NCBI GenBank assembly: GCA_902594705.1
Contig: CACJNI010000001.1
Location: 302,625 to 366,624, forward strand
Direction of reading: 5' to 3'
From: an uncultured Pelagibacteraceae bacterium
Lineage (GTDB): Bacteria > Pseudomonadota > Alphaproteobacteria > Pelagibacterales > Pelagibacteraceae
DNA: 64,000 nt
Shown here: positions 9,314 through 19,667 of the stretch, one piece after another
Layout: each line of letters opens with the position of its first letter
Numbering within the stretch: position 1 is the stretch's first letter
Program-made: the position numbers and the translations under genes
The notes under the pieces: model-generated
The model's database searches: none
What the model was told of the DNA's origin: nothing
The model's input: only the letters and a program-made list of their open reading frames with translations

Positions 9314-10373
9314 ATGGCGATGAAACTAATTTTTCATCTTCTCCAAAAGCATAAAACTTATTTGCATTAAAATTTATTTTTACTTTCTCATGTATTTTAA
9401 AATTCATTACTTCCTCGATTAAGGCAATTATTTTTGAGTTTCCTCTTTTTAGGTGGAGCAATGTTTCTGACCCACTAATTTCTGCTAATTCTATTTCGAA
9501 TTCTTCACCATTCTCATCAAGTTTAATTTCTGAAGCTCTAATTCCAAAATTATAATCTCTATCTTCTAAATTTTTAAAATGATTTGGAATTTCTAAAGAA
9601 ATATTCTCAAAATTTAGATTTTTTGAATTTTTTGAACCCTTCAGAACATTCATTGGTGGATCATTTGATATTTCTGCAACTTTTAAATTAGATGGATTTT
9701 CAAAAATCTCTTTGGCAGGCCCTTTTTGTAATACCTTCCCTTCATCTAAAACAATTACTTCTCCATTTAGTTCCATTACTTCTTGGGGATCTGTTGTTGA
9801 ATAAATTAAAATTGTATCTTGGGACAGTCCTTCTGAGAAAATTCTTTTAAATTCTTCTCTTAACTGCTCTCTAAGTTTATAATCTAAGTTAACTAACGGT
9901 TCGTCTAGCAATAAAATTTTTGCTTTTTTTGCAAGTGATCTTGCAAGCGCAACTCTTTGTTGCTGTCCACCAGATAATTCCTGAATTTTTCTATTTTCAA
10001 ATCCAACTAATCCAACAGTTTTTAGAGCTTCATCTACATCCTTTTTTATTTGCTCAGGACTTAATTTTCTTTGTTCTAATGGAAAAGTTATGTTTTCATA
10101 AACATTTAAGTGAGGATAATTAATGAATTGTTGATAAACCATAGCAACGTTTCTTTCCCAAACTGGTATTTTAATAAAGTCTTTTTCCTCAAAAGAAATT
10201 GAGCCTTTATCTGGATTTAATAATCCAGCAATTGTTTTTAAAAGTGTCGTCTTGCCAGATAAAGTCCTACCTAAAATGGTATACAAATTACCTTTTTTAA
10301 AATTAAATGAGACATCGTTTAAATGAAACTGCTCATCAGGTTTATAAGAAATTTTCTCTCCAATTAAATTCAT
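9294..10373 (-). CDS. ABC importer ATP-binding subunit (MalK/UgpC type), NBD2
   Basis: Walker A GRTLSGKTT, LSGGQQQRVALARSL, Walker B LLLDEP; H-loop His replaced (YSTTDPQE). Confidence 0.9.
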   Translation of the reverse strand: MNLIGEKISYKPDEQFHLNDVSFNFKKGNLYTILGRTLSGKTTLLKTIAGLLNPDKGSISFEEKDFIKIPVWERNVAMVYQQFINYPHLNVYENITFPLEQRKLSPEQIKKDVDEALKTVGLVGFENRKIQELSGGQQQRVALARSLAKKAKILLLDEPLVNLDYKLREQLREEFKRIFSEGLSQDTILIYSTTDPQEVMELNGEVIVLDEGKVLQKGPAKEIFENPSNLKVAEISNDPPMNVLKGSKNSKNLNFENISLEIPNHFKNLEDRDYNFGIRASEIKLDENGEEFEIELAEISGSETLLHLKRGNSKIIALIEEVMNFKIHEKVKINFNANKFYAFGEDEKLVSSPYGGTNG

Positions 10374-11221
10374 TATTTTAATGCTCCTGATAAATTTCCT
10401 TTTGATAAATATCTCTCAACTATAAATGCAACGATTATTAATGGTGCAACTGAGACTAAAGCTGACGCCGAGAGGCTCCACCATGGTGTTATTGATGAAT
10501 TAAGTGCAACGACTTTTACAGGTAACAATTGTACTTCAGTAAATGTTAAAATAAATGCAAAAAAGAAATCTATCCATCCAAAAATAATACAAAACATTCC
10601 TGCAACAATTAAACCAGGTATTGAATTTGGTAAAACAACTTTATAGAAAGCTTGATAGGGATTACACCCATCAATTAATGCAGTCTCATCTAATTCTTTT
10701 GGAACTCGATTAAAAAAATCTACCATAATCCAAACAGCAATTGGCATCAATAAAACGATATATACGACCACTAGACCTAATAAACTATCAAGCAATCCTA
10801 TTGTGCTTAAAAAAATAAAGAAAGGAATTGATAATACAATTGGAGGCATGATTCTTTGTGAAATGAAGAAAAAAGTAATATCGTTGTTTCTTACAAATCC
10901 AGCTTTAAAGGTAAATCTTGATAGAGCATAAGCAGCAAGAGTACCAAGAACAATACTTATTAAACTAGCAGTACAGGTTACAAAAATACTATTAAAATAA
11001 GGCTCAACAATATCTACTCCACCTTTCGCAGGAGACTTAATTAAAACTCTCCAACCCTCCAATGTTGGTTCGAAATCTAACCAAGGAATATAAGTTACTT
11101 TACTATTTACAGATTGGAAGTCTTTAAAAGATGTTGATACAGCCCACAGAAATGGTGCAACAACAAATACAGTCCAAAATGTAATAAAGAAATATTTAAG
11201 AAAAGTGTAAAGTTTGCTCAT
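10373..11221 (-). CDS. ABC importer permease (MalG/UgpE type)
   Basis: EAA-type motif ELDETALIDGCNPYQAFYKVVLPNSIPG; multi-TM. Confidence 0.9.
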   Translation of the reverse strand: MSKLYTFLKYFFITFWTVFVVAPFLWAVSTSFKDFQSVNSKVTYIPWLDFEPTLEGWRVLIKSPAKGGVDIVEPYFNSIFVTCTASLISIVLGTLAAYALSRFTFKAGFVRNNDITFFFISQRIMPPIVLSIPFFIFLSTIGLLDSLLGLVVVYIVLLMPIAVWIMVDFFNRVPKELDETALIDGCNPYQAFYKVVLPNSIPGLIVAGMFCIIFGWIDFFFAFILTFTEVQLLPVKVVALNSSITPWWSLSASALVSVAPLIIVAFIVERYLSKGNLSGALK

Positions 11222-11223
11222 AG

Positions 11224-12090
11224 TTATTCTTTGATCATTAATTTGGTTAAAACTTTAGCAATTATTGTTAAACTGATAATCATTATGACAAGATAAGTGA
11301 AAGATAAGGTTGCTGCATAACCCATCTGAAATTCTCTTAATCCTTTAATATAAATATAAAAACTTGACGTCTCAGTTGCAGTTCCTGGTCCTCCTGAAGT
11401 CAAAACAAATACTGTATCCATTATTTTTGAAGCCTCGATAAGTCTTATTATTATTGCCCCAATTGATATTGGAGCCATCAAAGGAAAAGTTACATAAACA
11501 AATTTTCTAAATGGACTTGCTCCATCTATAGCGGCTGCCAAAAAGGGTTCTTTTGGAAGTGACAAAAGTCCAGCTAGTAATAGTAAAAACATAAACGGTG
11601 TCCATTGCCAAACTTCAACAATTATAACAGTAAACTTTGCAATAACTGGATCACTCAACCATAAAATAGGTTTTACTCCTAATCCACCTAACAAATCATT
11701 TACAGGACCTAGTGACTCATGAAAAAATGTTCTCCAAATAACTGTCATTATTACTGGAGTTGTCATCATTGGTACTAGAAAAATTACTCTAAAAAATCTT
11801 TTAAATTTTATTTCTCTCCAAACCATCATCGCTAAAGCAAATCCGATAACATATTGAAGAATAACTGTAGTAACCGATAAAAAACTTAGCCTAAAAAAAG
11901 ACTCCCAAAACCTCGGGTCATCAGTAAATAACCTTATATAATTCGTAATGCCTATGAAGTTCATTTCTGGTGTATAACTATTCCATCCAGAAAGACTTAA
12001 TCTAATAGTAAAAATAATTGGAAAAATTAAAATTCCAATAAGTACAAACAATCCTGGGAATAAAAAAACAAACTTGTGTTTAAAATTCAT
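11224..12090 (-). CDS. ABC importer permease (MalF/UgpA type)
   Basis: EAA-type motif FLAAAIDGASPFRKFVYVTFPLMAP; multi-TM. Confidence 0.9.
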   Translation of the reverse strand: MNFKHKFVFLFPGLFVLIGILIFPIIFTIRLSLSGWNSYTPEMNFIGITNYIRLFTDDPRFWESFFRLSFLSVTTVILQYVIGFALAMMVWREIKFKRFFRVIFLVPMMTTPVIMTVIWRTFFHESLGPVNDLLGGLGVKPILWLSDPVIAKFTVIIVEVWQWTPFMFLLLLAGLLSLPKEPFLAAAIDGASPFRKFVYVTFPLMAPISIGAIIIRLIEASKIMDTVFVLTSGGPGTATETSSFYIYIKGLREFQMGYAATLSFTYLVIMIISLTIIAKVLTKLMIKE

Positions 12091-12116
12091 AATTTTTTTT
12101 TTGGATTATTTTAAAA

Positions 12117-12140
12117 TGTGGCCGTTAAAAAACGGCCACA
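12117..12140 (-). terminator. Intercistronic hairpin after the ABC substrate-binding protein gene (attenuator/mRNA stabiliser)
   Basis: Perfect 10-bp stem TGTGGCCGTT-AAAA-AACGGCCACA, 12 nt downstream of the SBP stop and upstream of the first permease start. Confidence 0.7.
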
Positions 12141-12152
12141 AGTTTTACAAAA

Positions 12153-13688
12153 TTATTGCTTATTATCTTCCATTGCTACACCAACAGCATAGGCTTTTCT
12201 TACGTTATCTTTTCCTACTCTGTTAAGTATATCTTCCCACTGTTTAGCAGCTTCGTCTAAAGCAGCTTGTGGAGATAATTGACCAGCTAATGCTTTTGCA
12301 GCAGCAGTAGCCAATGCAGCATTAAACTCAAAAGTTCCAGGTACTCTTAATGGAAAAACTCTATTTTTACTTTGTTCCATTTGTGCAAGAGTATCAACAT
12401 ATGATTGAGCAATATCTTTATCCCAACCAATTTGTGTCCATACATCAACTTTAAAGTCGTCATTTCTAAATGGGTTTACACCAAATCTACCAATTCCAAT
12501 ATCTGCTTGGTGGTTAGCTTCGTTAGCAAAGAAACATAGGTAATCGAAAGCCATTTCTTTCTCTTTACTTTTCTTAGCTACTCCAACTGCCCATCCCCAT
12601 ACGAAGAAAGGAGCTTGGTTAAAGCCTTCATCCCAAGAGTTAGTTTTTCTATTCCAAACTTTCATAGCTCCTGGTAACTGTGCAGCACCAACTTTATTGT
12701 TTATTGGACTATCTGGTTGCATAGCGGCAACAAATGCATCATCCCATGAAAAACTAAACAAAGTTTGTCCTCCACCAAATGATCCAATTTCATCACCTAA
12801 ACCAAAATTTATTCCTCCTGGAGGAACATATTTAGTTGCCTCAACCCAGTCAGTTAAAGCTTCAACAAAACCTGGATTGTTAATTAGTGGTTTCATAGTT
12901 TCTAAATCAAAGAAAAAACCACCAGGTGTTTTAGGATTTTTTGAGTAAGCAGCAGATCTTGAATAGAAAGCAGCATACATTAGATCGTCTTTTTTCATTA
13001 CTTCAGCAGATCCGTATTCTTTCTCGCCATCTCCATCCCAGTCCCAATTATTAAAGTAAGCTGCCATTTCTCCATACTCTTTCCAAGTTTGAGGAACTCT
13101 TAGTTCTTTACCAGTAGCTTCCTTATATTGTTTTTGGTACTCAGGATTATCAATTACATCTTTTCTATATTTTAGATAATGTCTGTCTCCATCAACCGGA
13201 AACTGATACATAACACCATCCCAAGATGCTACACCGATGTGAGACGGAGTAACGTCTTTCATTTGTTTCATCTCAACGTATTTCTTTGGAACTGGCTCTA
13301 AGTATCTTCTCCAATCGTTAATGAAGTTTGAAAATCCAAAAACGATGTCATATGGAGCTTGTCCAGCTTGAAATGGTACCATTGCTTTCGCATATAAGTC
13401 ACCTGCTGGTGTATGAGTAACATCAACTTTTGCTCCAGTAAGTTTAGCGAACTGCTCAGCATGTAGAGCTGTTGGCTCTCCCATGACTGGTACAGCATGT
13501 GTATTAATCTTAAGCGTCTTGCCTTTATAGTTTTTCTTAGACATAGACTCGTAAGAACAATCACCAGGAATATCCCCAGTTGCTTTGATATGTGGAAACT
13601 GATCACTCCACTTATCAGCATACGCAACAGGACTAAATACCAACAAAGCTGATATTAGAGCGGTTACGCAAGTTTTTATTGTCTTCAT
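12153..13688 (-). CDS. ABC transporter extracellular solute-binding protein (family 1, glycerol/sugar type)
   Basis: Signal peptide MKTIKTCVTALISALLVFSPVAYA; ~510-aa solute-binding protein upstream of two permeases and two ATPases. Confidence 0.88.
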   Translation of the reverse strand: MKTIKTCVTALISALLVFSPVAYADKWSDQFPHIKATGDIPGDCSYESMSKKNYKGKTLKINTHAVPVMGEPTALHAEQFAKLTGAKVDVTHTPAGDLYAKAMVPFQAGQAPYDIVFGFSNFINDWRRYLEPVPKKYVEMKQMKDVTPSHIGVASWDGVMYQFPVDGDRHYLKYRKDVIDNPEYQKQYKEATGKELRVPQTWKEYGEMAAYFNNWDWDGDGEKEYGSAEVMKKDDLMYAAFYSRSAAYSKNPKTPGGFFFDLETMKPLINNPGFVEALTDWVEATKYVPPGGINFGLGDEIGSFGGGQTLFSFSWDDAFVAAMQPDSPINNKVGAAQLPGAMKVWNRKTNSWDEGFNQAPFFVWGWAVGVAKKSKEKEMAFDYLCFFANEANHQADIGIGRFGVNPFRNDDFKVDVWTQIGWDKDIAQSYVDTLAQMEQSKNRVFPLRVPGTFEFNAALATAAAKALAGQLSPQAALDEAAKQWEDILNRVGKDNVRKAYAVGVAMEDNKQ

Positions 13689-13712
13689 CTTTTTTCCTCT
13701 CTTTGTTGTTAA

Positions 13713-14774
13713 TTATGGAACTAACACTGCACGACCTTTAATCTTACCATCATTTAAATCATGTAGTGCTTTATTAGCTTCTTCAAGTTTGTATTCTTTC
13801 ATTGAAAGTTTTACTAAACCTTTATCTGCTAGTTCCATTAATTCATATAATTCAGCCCATGTACCTACTAAGCTTCCAACTATACTTTTTTCTTGATCGA
13901 TCATATCAATCGCCAAAACTCTTATTTCTTCTCCGTAACCTACAATATAGAAAGTCCCAGTTGCTTTGGTCATTTTAATTCCCATTGGCGTAGAACCTTT
14001 TTCACCAACAAAATCTATAACAGCCTCTGCACCTTTTCCTTTTGTAAGTTCTTTTACTTTTTCAATTTCATTACCATCTATTAAAACCCCATGGTCAGCT
14101 CCTAGTTCCATTGCATGTTCTAAAGGTGCTTTTGCTTTTTCAACAACAATAATATTTGCAGCACACATTGCTTTCATACATTGAATTGCTATATGTCCTA
14201 ATCCACCAGCACCTATGATTACACAATTTTCACCTGGCAGAAGGTGTCTAGTAGCTTTTTTTACAACTCTGTAAGCAGTCAAACCTGCGTCTGAAAATGG
14301 CGCAACGTCTATTGGACCTAAAACTTTTGGAATTTTTATTAGATTTCTTACGCTAGTTTGAAGTAATTCTGAATACCCCCCGTGTTTTACATTCAAACCT
14401 GCAAAAATTGGATCTTCAGCATGCATATCGTTTCCTCTTCTACAATCTAAGCATGTTCCTCCTGTACCAGAAACTTTAGGGTGTAAAATAACTGCATCAC
14501 CTTTTTTAAATCCTGTAACATCTTTACCAACTTCCTCTATCCATCCAGCGTTCTCATGTCCCATTACCATCGGCAACAGATCGTTATTTTGATCTGTAAT
14601 GTGCTTCCAAACTCCTTCAATTATATGCAAATCAGTTCTACAAACACCTGCAGCTCCAATTTTAACAATGACATCGCTTGCTTTCTCAATTTTAGGATTT
14701 GGTAACTCTTCACCTGTGACCCAAACATCTGCTTTCATTTCTGGGTCATACTTATGTAAAACCTGTGCTTTCAT
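13713..14774 (-). CDS. Zn-dependent, NAD-linked alcohol dehydrogenase (MDR family)
   Basis: GVCRTDLHIIEG, GHENAGWIEEVG, GTGGTCLDCRRG, GAGGLGHIAIQCMKAM. Confidence 0.92.
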   Translation of the reverse strand: MKAQVLHKYDPEMKADVWVTGEELPNPKIEKASDVIVKIGAAGVCRTDLHIIEGVWKHITDQNNDLLPMVMGHENAGWIEEVGKDVTGFKKGDAVILHPKVSGTGGTCLDCRRGNDMHAEDPIFAGLNVKHGGYSELLQTSVRNLIKIPKVLGPIDVAPFSDAGLTAYRVVKKATRHLLPGENCVIIGAGGLGHIAIQCMKAMCAANIIVVEKAKAPLEHAMELGADHGVLIDGNEIEKVKELTKGKGAEAVIDFVGEKGSTPMGIKMTKATGTFYIVGYGEEIRVLAIDMIDQEKSIVGSLVGTWAELYELMELADKGLVKLSMKEYKLEEANKALHDLNDGKIKGRAVLVP

Positions 14775-14880
14775 TATTTCCTCTCTAAATTTATTTTTTT
14801 ATAAATAAATTTTAAATTGAAATAAAAAATATGTCTAGAAAGTTAGAATAATTTTAATTACCAATTACAACTTCAGATTG

Positions 14881-15834
14881 TTAATTAACTTTGTTTTTGC
14901 AGTTTCCTGTTTTGAAAAACTCATCAATATTATCTATGGCCAGATTGGCCATTGCAGTTCTAGTTTCTTTAGTTGCGCTACCCAAATGAGGAAGAATAAA
15001 AGCACTTTTGTGTTTAAGATATCCTGGATTTAAATTTGGTTCATTTTTGTATACATCTAGCCCAACTGCATAAACTTTTCTTCTTTCCAAAGCATCTATT
15101 AAAGCTTCATCTTCAATAATATCTCCTCTTGCAACATTGGTCACGACTGCACCTTTTGGTAATAGTTCTAGTGTATCTTTATTGATTAAATTTATTGTCT
15201 CTTTAGATGCAGGACAACATACCGAAAGGACATCAGAGACTTTCATCAAATCATTTAAGTTATCGTGGTAAGTTGCGCCTTGTTCTTTTTCTTCGCTTAA
15301 TTTTGAACGATTGTGATAATGAATTATCATACCTAAAGATTTAGCTATTTTAGCTATTTTTTGACCAATTCTACCCATGCCAAGTATTCCAAGTCTAGTG
15401 CCCGTTAATTGTTTACCAATCAACATATCTGCTGACCAAACCCAGCCACCTTCTCTAGCTTTTTCAATTCCTTCAGATGCTCTTCTGCATGCACCTAATA
15501 TCAACAAAACCCCAATTTCTGCAGTGGCATCAGTTAAAACATCTGGCGTGTTTGTTACTGCAATCCCTCTTTTCTTTGCAGCTTCTAAATCTATATTTCC
15601 AAAACCTACAGCAAAATTTGATATAATTTTTACACTCTCAGGTAATTGATTAATTGTTTCTGCATCTAGCTTATCTGTTAAAGCCGATAAAATACCATCA
15701 CAGCCTGTACTCATCTCTATTAGCTTCTTTTGAGAGTAGAGTTCATCATTTAAATTAAAGTTAGCATCAAATAATTCTTTAGCTTTATCCTCACAAGATC
15801 TTAAAAGCCTTCTCGTGATTAAAATTTTTTTCAT
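14881..15834 (-). CDS. D-2-hydroxyacid dehydrogenase (glyoxylate/hydroxypyruvate reductase-like)
   Basis: GILGMGRIGQKIAKIAKSLGM, VTNVARGDIIEDEALIDAL, HLGSATKETR catalytic motifs. Confidence 0.92.
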   Translation of the reverse strand: MKKILITRRLLRSCEDKAKELFDANFNLNDELYSQKKLIEMSTGCDGILSALTDKLDAETINQLPESVKIISNFAVGFGNIDLEAAKKRGIAVTNTPDVLTDATAEIGVLLILGACRRASEGIEKAREGGWVWSADMLIGKQLTGTRLGILGMGRIGQKIAKIAKSLGMIIHYHNRSKLSEEKEQGATYHDNLNDLMKVSDVLSVCCPASKETINLINKDTLELLPKGAVVTNVARGDIIEDEALIDALERRKVYAVGLDVYKNEPNLNPGYLKHKSAFILPHLGSATKETRTAMANLAIDNIDEFFKTGNCKNKVN

Positions 15835-15845
15835 TTTGTTTTGGA

Positions 15846-17219
15846 TTAATTTAGATCAAAAACCTTACCAGGATTCATGATATTGTTTACATCAATGCTT
15901 CTTTTAATAGCTTTCATCACTGGCAAATTGTCTGGGTGCTCTCTTAATAAGTAATGTTTTTTTTGAAGACCAATTCCATGTTCTCCTGTAATTGTTCCCT
16001 CTAACTCTAAAGCTTTGTTAATTAGATCATCGCTATACTGTCTAATTTTTTTTTGTTTTTCTTCATCATCAGGATCATACAATATTATGGAGTGAAAATT
16101 TCCATCTCCAACATGACCAACCATTGGTGCAGTTAGACCTAATTTTTTTACTTCTTTTTCCGCCCATGAAATGCACTCAACTAACTTGGAAATTGGTACA
16201 CAAACATCTGTAGAATATACTTTCATATCATGACCTAAGGCTTTTACTGAATAATAAACATCATGTCTTGCTTTCCAAAGTATTTTTTGTTCTTCCGGAG
16301 AAGATGCCCATTGAAAATCACTTCCACCATTATTTTTTGATAATTCTTCTACAATTTTAATAGACTCATTATTCGATAGCTCACTTCCATGAAATTCAAA
16401 GAATAAAGTTGGTGATGCTTTGATGTTTTCTAACTTTGAATATTTTATGCTAATTTCCATTTGGTCTTTGTTTAACATTTCAATTCTTGCAATTGGAACA
16501 CCGTACTGAATAACTTCTTGCGCTGTCTTTACTGCTGAGTCTAAATCCGGAAAATAGCAAACTGCACTCATTATGCTTTCAGGTATTGGTGATAGTCTTA
16601 ATTGAACTTCTGTAATAATTCCTAATGTTCCCTCAGATCCAATAAACAAATTAGTTAAGTTATATCCCGCAGAAGTTTTTTTAGTTCTTGCACCAGTTTT
16701 AATTATGTCTCCATTTGGTAAAACAACTGTTAAGCCAGAAATAACTGTTCTCATTGTTCCATATTTCACTGCCATTGTTCCTGAAGCTGAAGTAGATGCC
16801 ATCCCACCGAGTGCAGCATCCGCACCAGGATCTATTGGAAAAAATACTCCATCTTCTCTTAAATATTCATTTAATTGCTTTCTTGTTACATTTGCTTGCA
16901 CTCTGCAGTCAAAATCCTCAGCATTTACACTTAAAACTTTATTCATTTTTTCTAAAGAAATCGTAATACCATTTTGATTTCCAACAACATGGCCTTCAAG
17001 AGATGTGCCGGTTCCAAATGGAACCACTGGAATTTTATGCTCGTTACAAATTTTTAGAATTTTTGAAACTTCTTCATTAGTTTCTGGAAATACAACTGCC
17101 TTTGATAATATTGGGTTATAGGTATCTTCCCCTCTTGCATAATTTGCACGAGTAGACTCTGAGGTAGAAAATCTTCCGTTAAATATCTTTTTTAATTCTG
17201 CTTGGACAGTTTCGTTCAT
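15846..17219 (-). CDS. FAD-linked 2-hydroxyacid dehydrogenase (GlcD / D-lactate dehydrogenase family)
   Basis: PCMH-type FAD motifs (VVPFGTGTSLEGHV, GSEGTLGIITEVQLRL) and C-terminal GHVGDGNFH, ITGEHGIGLQKK. Confidence 0.92.
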   Translation of the reverse strand: MNETVQAELKKIFNGRFSTSESTRANYARGEDTYNPILSKAVVFPETNEEVSKILKICNEHKIPVVPFGTGTSLEGHVVGNQNGITISLEKMNKVLSVNAEDFDCRVQANVTRKQLNEYLREDGVFFPIDPGADAALGGMASTSASGTMAVKYGTMRTVISGLTVVLPNGDIIKTGARTKKTSAGYNLTNLFIGSEGTLGIITEVQLRLSPIPESIMSAVCYFPDLDSAVKTAQEVIQYGVPIARIEMLNKDQMEISIKYSKLENIKASPTLFFEFHGSELSNNESIKIVEELSKNNGGSDFQWASSPEEQKILWKARHDVYYSVKALGHDMKVYSTDVCVPISKLVECISWAEKEVKKLGLTAPMVGHVGDGNFHSIILYDPDDEEKQKKIRQYSDDLINKALELEGTITGEHGIGLQKKHYLLREHPDNLPVMKAIKRSIDVNNIMNPGKVFDLN

Positions 17220-17256
17220 TCTTTAATAATACAAAAATATTAATTAAAAATACAGT

Positions 17257-18426
17257 TTATTTAGAAAGCATCTTGCCTATATTTTCTAAGGCTTGCATAA
17301 TATTATCTCTAGATGCGGCAAAACTAAATCTAACGTAATCATTACAAGTTTTACCGAATGCAGTACCAGGAACAATTGCAACACCTGCTTCATGCATAGC
17401 TTTTTTGCAAAACTCAGATCCATTCATGCCAGTCCCTTTTATATTCGGAAAAGCATAAAAAGCTCCTCCCGGCAAACTACACTCAACTCCTGGTAAATCA
17501 TTTAATCCTTTGTGAATTAAATTTCTTCTTAATGTAAATTTATCTAACATATCTTTAATTGAGTCTTCAGGACCATCTAATGCGGCTATACCAGCATATT
17601 GGGCTGCTGCATTTACACATGATACACTATTAATCAAAAGTTTGTTTACATGTTCAACCAAATGCTCTGGCCAGTAACTCCAACCAAGTCTCCATCCAGT
17701 CATAGAATATGCTTTACTCCAACCCTCAAGAACAATTAATCTGTCTCTTAAATTAGGATAGTTAAAGAAAGTTGGCATTTCCTTATAGTCAAAAATTTGT
17801 CTACTATAAATTTCATCACTTAAAATTGTGACCTGCGGATGTTTTTCTAATTCTTTTGCTAAGTAGTCGATTGCAGGTTTTTCAACAAAGCTTCCAGTTG
17901 GGTTGTTTGGATTTATTAGAATTAAAAGTCTAGTTTTGTCAGTTATTAAAGACAGAATTTTGTCTGGATCAAATTTTAAATCTTTATCCTCAGTTAAATC
18001 ATATGGAACAGCTTTTGCTCCAGAATAATTAATCATTGACTCATAAATTGGAAAAGCTGGAGTTGGATGAATTATTTCAACACCTGGTTCACCATAACAA
18101 GTAATTGCATAATACATTGTAGGTTTACCACCTGGCATTATTAAAACTCTATTTGGATCAATATCAGCATTGTAAAGTCTCTTGACCCATCTTGCGACAG
18201 CTTCTCGACATTCTGGAATTCCATTTGATAAAACATAACCATGATGACCGTCATCTAGAGCTTTTTTTGCAGCTTCAACTACATGTTTTGGAGTTTTAAA
18301 GTCAGGTTGTCCTAGACCTAAATGGATCATAGGTTTGCCTTGTGCTTCTAATTTTTTTGCTTCTGCTAGAACAGAAAATGCACTCTCAGTTCCTAAACGA
18401 TCTAATGCTTTTGCTAATTCAATCAT
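17257..18426 (-). CDS. PLP-dependent class I/II aminotransferase
   Basis: GLGQPDFKTP, NPNNPTGSFV, SKAYSMTGWRLGW lysine motif. Confidence 0.92.
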   Translation of the reverse strand: MIELAKALDRLGTESAFSVLAEAKKLEAQGKPMIHLGLGQPDFKTPKHVVEAAKKALDDGHHGYVLSNGIPECREAVARWVKRLYNADIDPNRVLIMPGGKPTMYYAITCYGEPGVEIIHPTPAFPIYESMINYSGAKAVPYDLTEDKDLKFDPDKILSLITDKTRLLILINPNNPTGSFVEKPAIDYLAKELEKHPQVTILSDEIYSRQIFDYKEMPTFFNYPNLRDRLIVLEGWSKAYSMTGWRLGWSYWPEHLVEHVNKLLINSVSCVNAAAQYAGIAALDGPEDSIKDMLDKFTLRRNLIHKGLNDLPGVECSLPGGAFYAFPNIKGTGMNGSEFCKKAMHEAGVAIVPGTAFGKTCNDYVRFSFAASRDNIMQALENIGKMLSK

Positions 18427-18515
18427 AATTTTTCGTCGACAAACTAACTGAAAAGCAACTTCATGTCTATTTATTTAAAGTGAAAATAATAATAAAAATT
18501 ATTTATAAAAAATAT

Positions 18516-19667
18516 TTAATTTCGGTAAATTATCTTTGATCTATCTAACTCTTTTACACTTTTGCAGCCCATAAGGATCATATTTCTTCTAATTTCATCG
18601 TGCATATTTTGAAGCAGCCTCTCTACTCCTTGTTGACCACCTGCTCCTAAACTGAACAAAAAAGCTTTACCAAAACTACAAGCAGTAGCACCTGCAGCTA
18701 AAGCCTTGAGAACATGAGTTCCCCGTCTAACACCTCCATCTAAAATTATCTCAAGTTTATCACCCACAGCATCTGAAATAGCCTTTAGTTGATCAAAAGG
18801 AGTTCTAGATCCATCAAGTTGTCTTCCTCCATGATTTGATATTATTATTGCTGTACAACCAATATCAACTGCTCTCTTTGCATCCTCTACAGACATTACA
18901 CCCTTCAAGGCAAAAGGTCCGTCCCACTTTTTTATACAGTATTCTGCATCTTCCCAATTCATTTGTGGATCATACTGTTCATTAACATAATCTATTACGG
19001 ATTTTGTAATGTTAGTTCCCTTGTCAGTTTTGTGTTTAATATTTGCAAGTTCAAATTTCTTATTCGTAAAATATCTGAATAACCATCCTGGTCTCATCGC
19101 GAAATTCATTATACTTTCTAATGTGAATTTAGGAGGAGTTGTAAAACCAGTTCTGTGATCTCTTTCTCTATTTCCTGCAACCAAAGTATCAACAGTTAAG
19201 CATAAACCGTCAAAGTTTGCTCTTTTACACCTATCAATCAAATCATCAGTAAATGATTTATCTTTATGGATATAAAGTTGAAATAATTTTGGTCCACTTG
19301 ATATGTTAGCAATTTCTTCAATCGAAAATGAAGCCATTGTCGACATGCTATACATGGTACCAAATTTTTCTGCAGCTCTAGCTGAAGCTTTATCTCCATC
19401 AGGATGATATAAACTTTGCATAGCAGTAGGTGATAAAAAAATTGGCATATCTATTTTTCTACCAAAAACTGTGGTTGATAAATCTGGTTCTCCTACGCTT
19501 CTAAGAATATTAGGTATTAAGTCACAATCATCAAATGAATTTGTATTTCTTTTTAAAGTGGTTTCATCATCTGCACCACCATCAATGTAATGAAAAATTG
19601 GAGCTGGAAGTTTTTTTTTGGCTAGCTTTCTAAAATCTTCAAAATTATAACAATTCTTTAAGCTCAT
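18516..19667 (-). CDS. FMN-dependent alpha-hydroxyacid dehydrogenase/oxidase (LldD/glycolate oxidase family), copy A
   Basis: ISNHGGRQLDGSRTPFDQL, LDGGVRRGTHVLKALAAGA. Confidence 0.92.
   Translation of the reverse strand: MSLKNCYNFEDFRKLAKKKLPAPIFHYIDGGADDETTLKRNTNSFDDCDLIPNILRSVGEPDLSTTVFGRKIDMPIFLSPTAMQSLYHPDGDKASARAAEKFGTMYSMSTMASFSIEEIANISSGPKLFQLYIHKDKSFTDDLIDRCKRANFDGLCLTVDTLVAGNRERDHRTGFTTPPKFTLESIMNFAMRPGWLFRYFTNKKFELANIKHKTDKGTNITKSVIDYVNEQYDPQMNWEDAEYCIKKWDGPFALKGVMSVEDAKRAVDIGCTAIIISNHGGRQLDGSRTPFDQLKAISDAVGDKLEIILDGGVRRGTHVLKALAAGATACSFGKAFLFSLGAGGQQGVERLLQNMHDEIRRNMILMGCKSVKELDRSKIIYRN

Noticed and set aside
13298-13627. Alternative-frame ORF within the ABC substrate-binding protein gene
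   Set aside because: Lies inside a strongly supported CDS; composition looks like out-of-frame translation.
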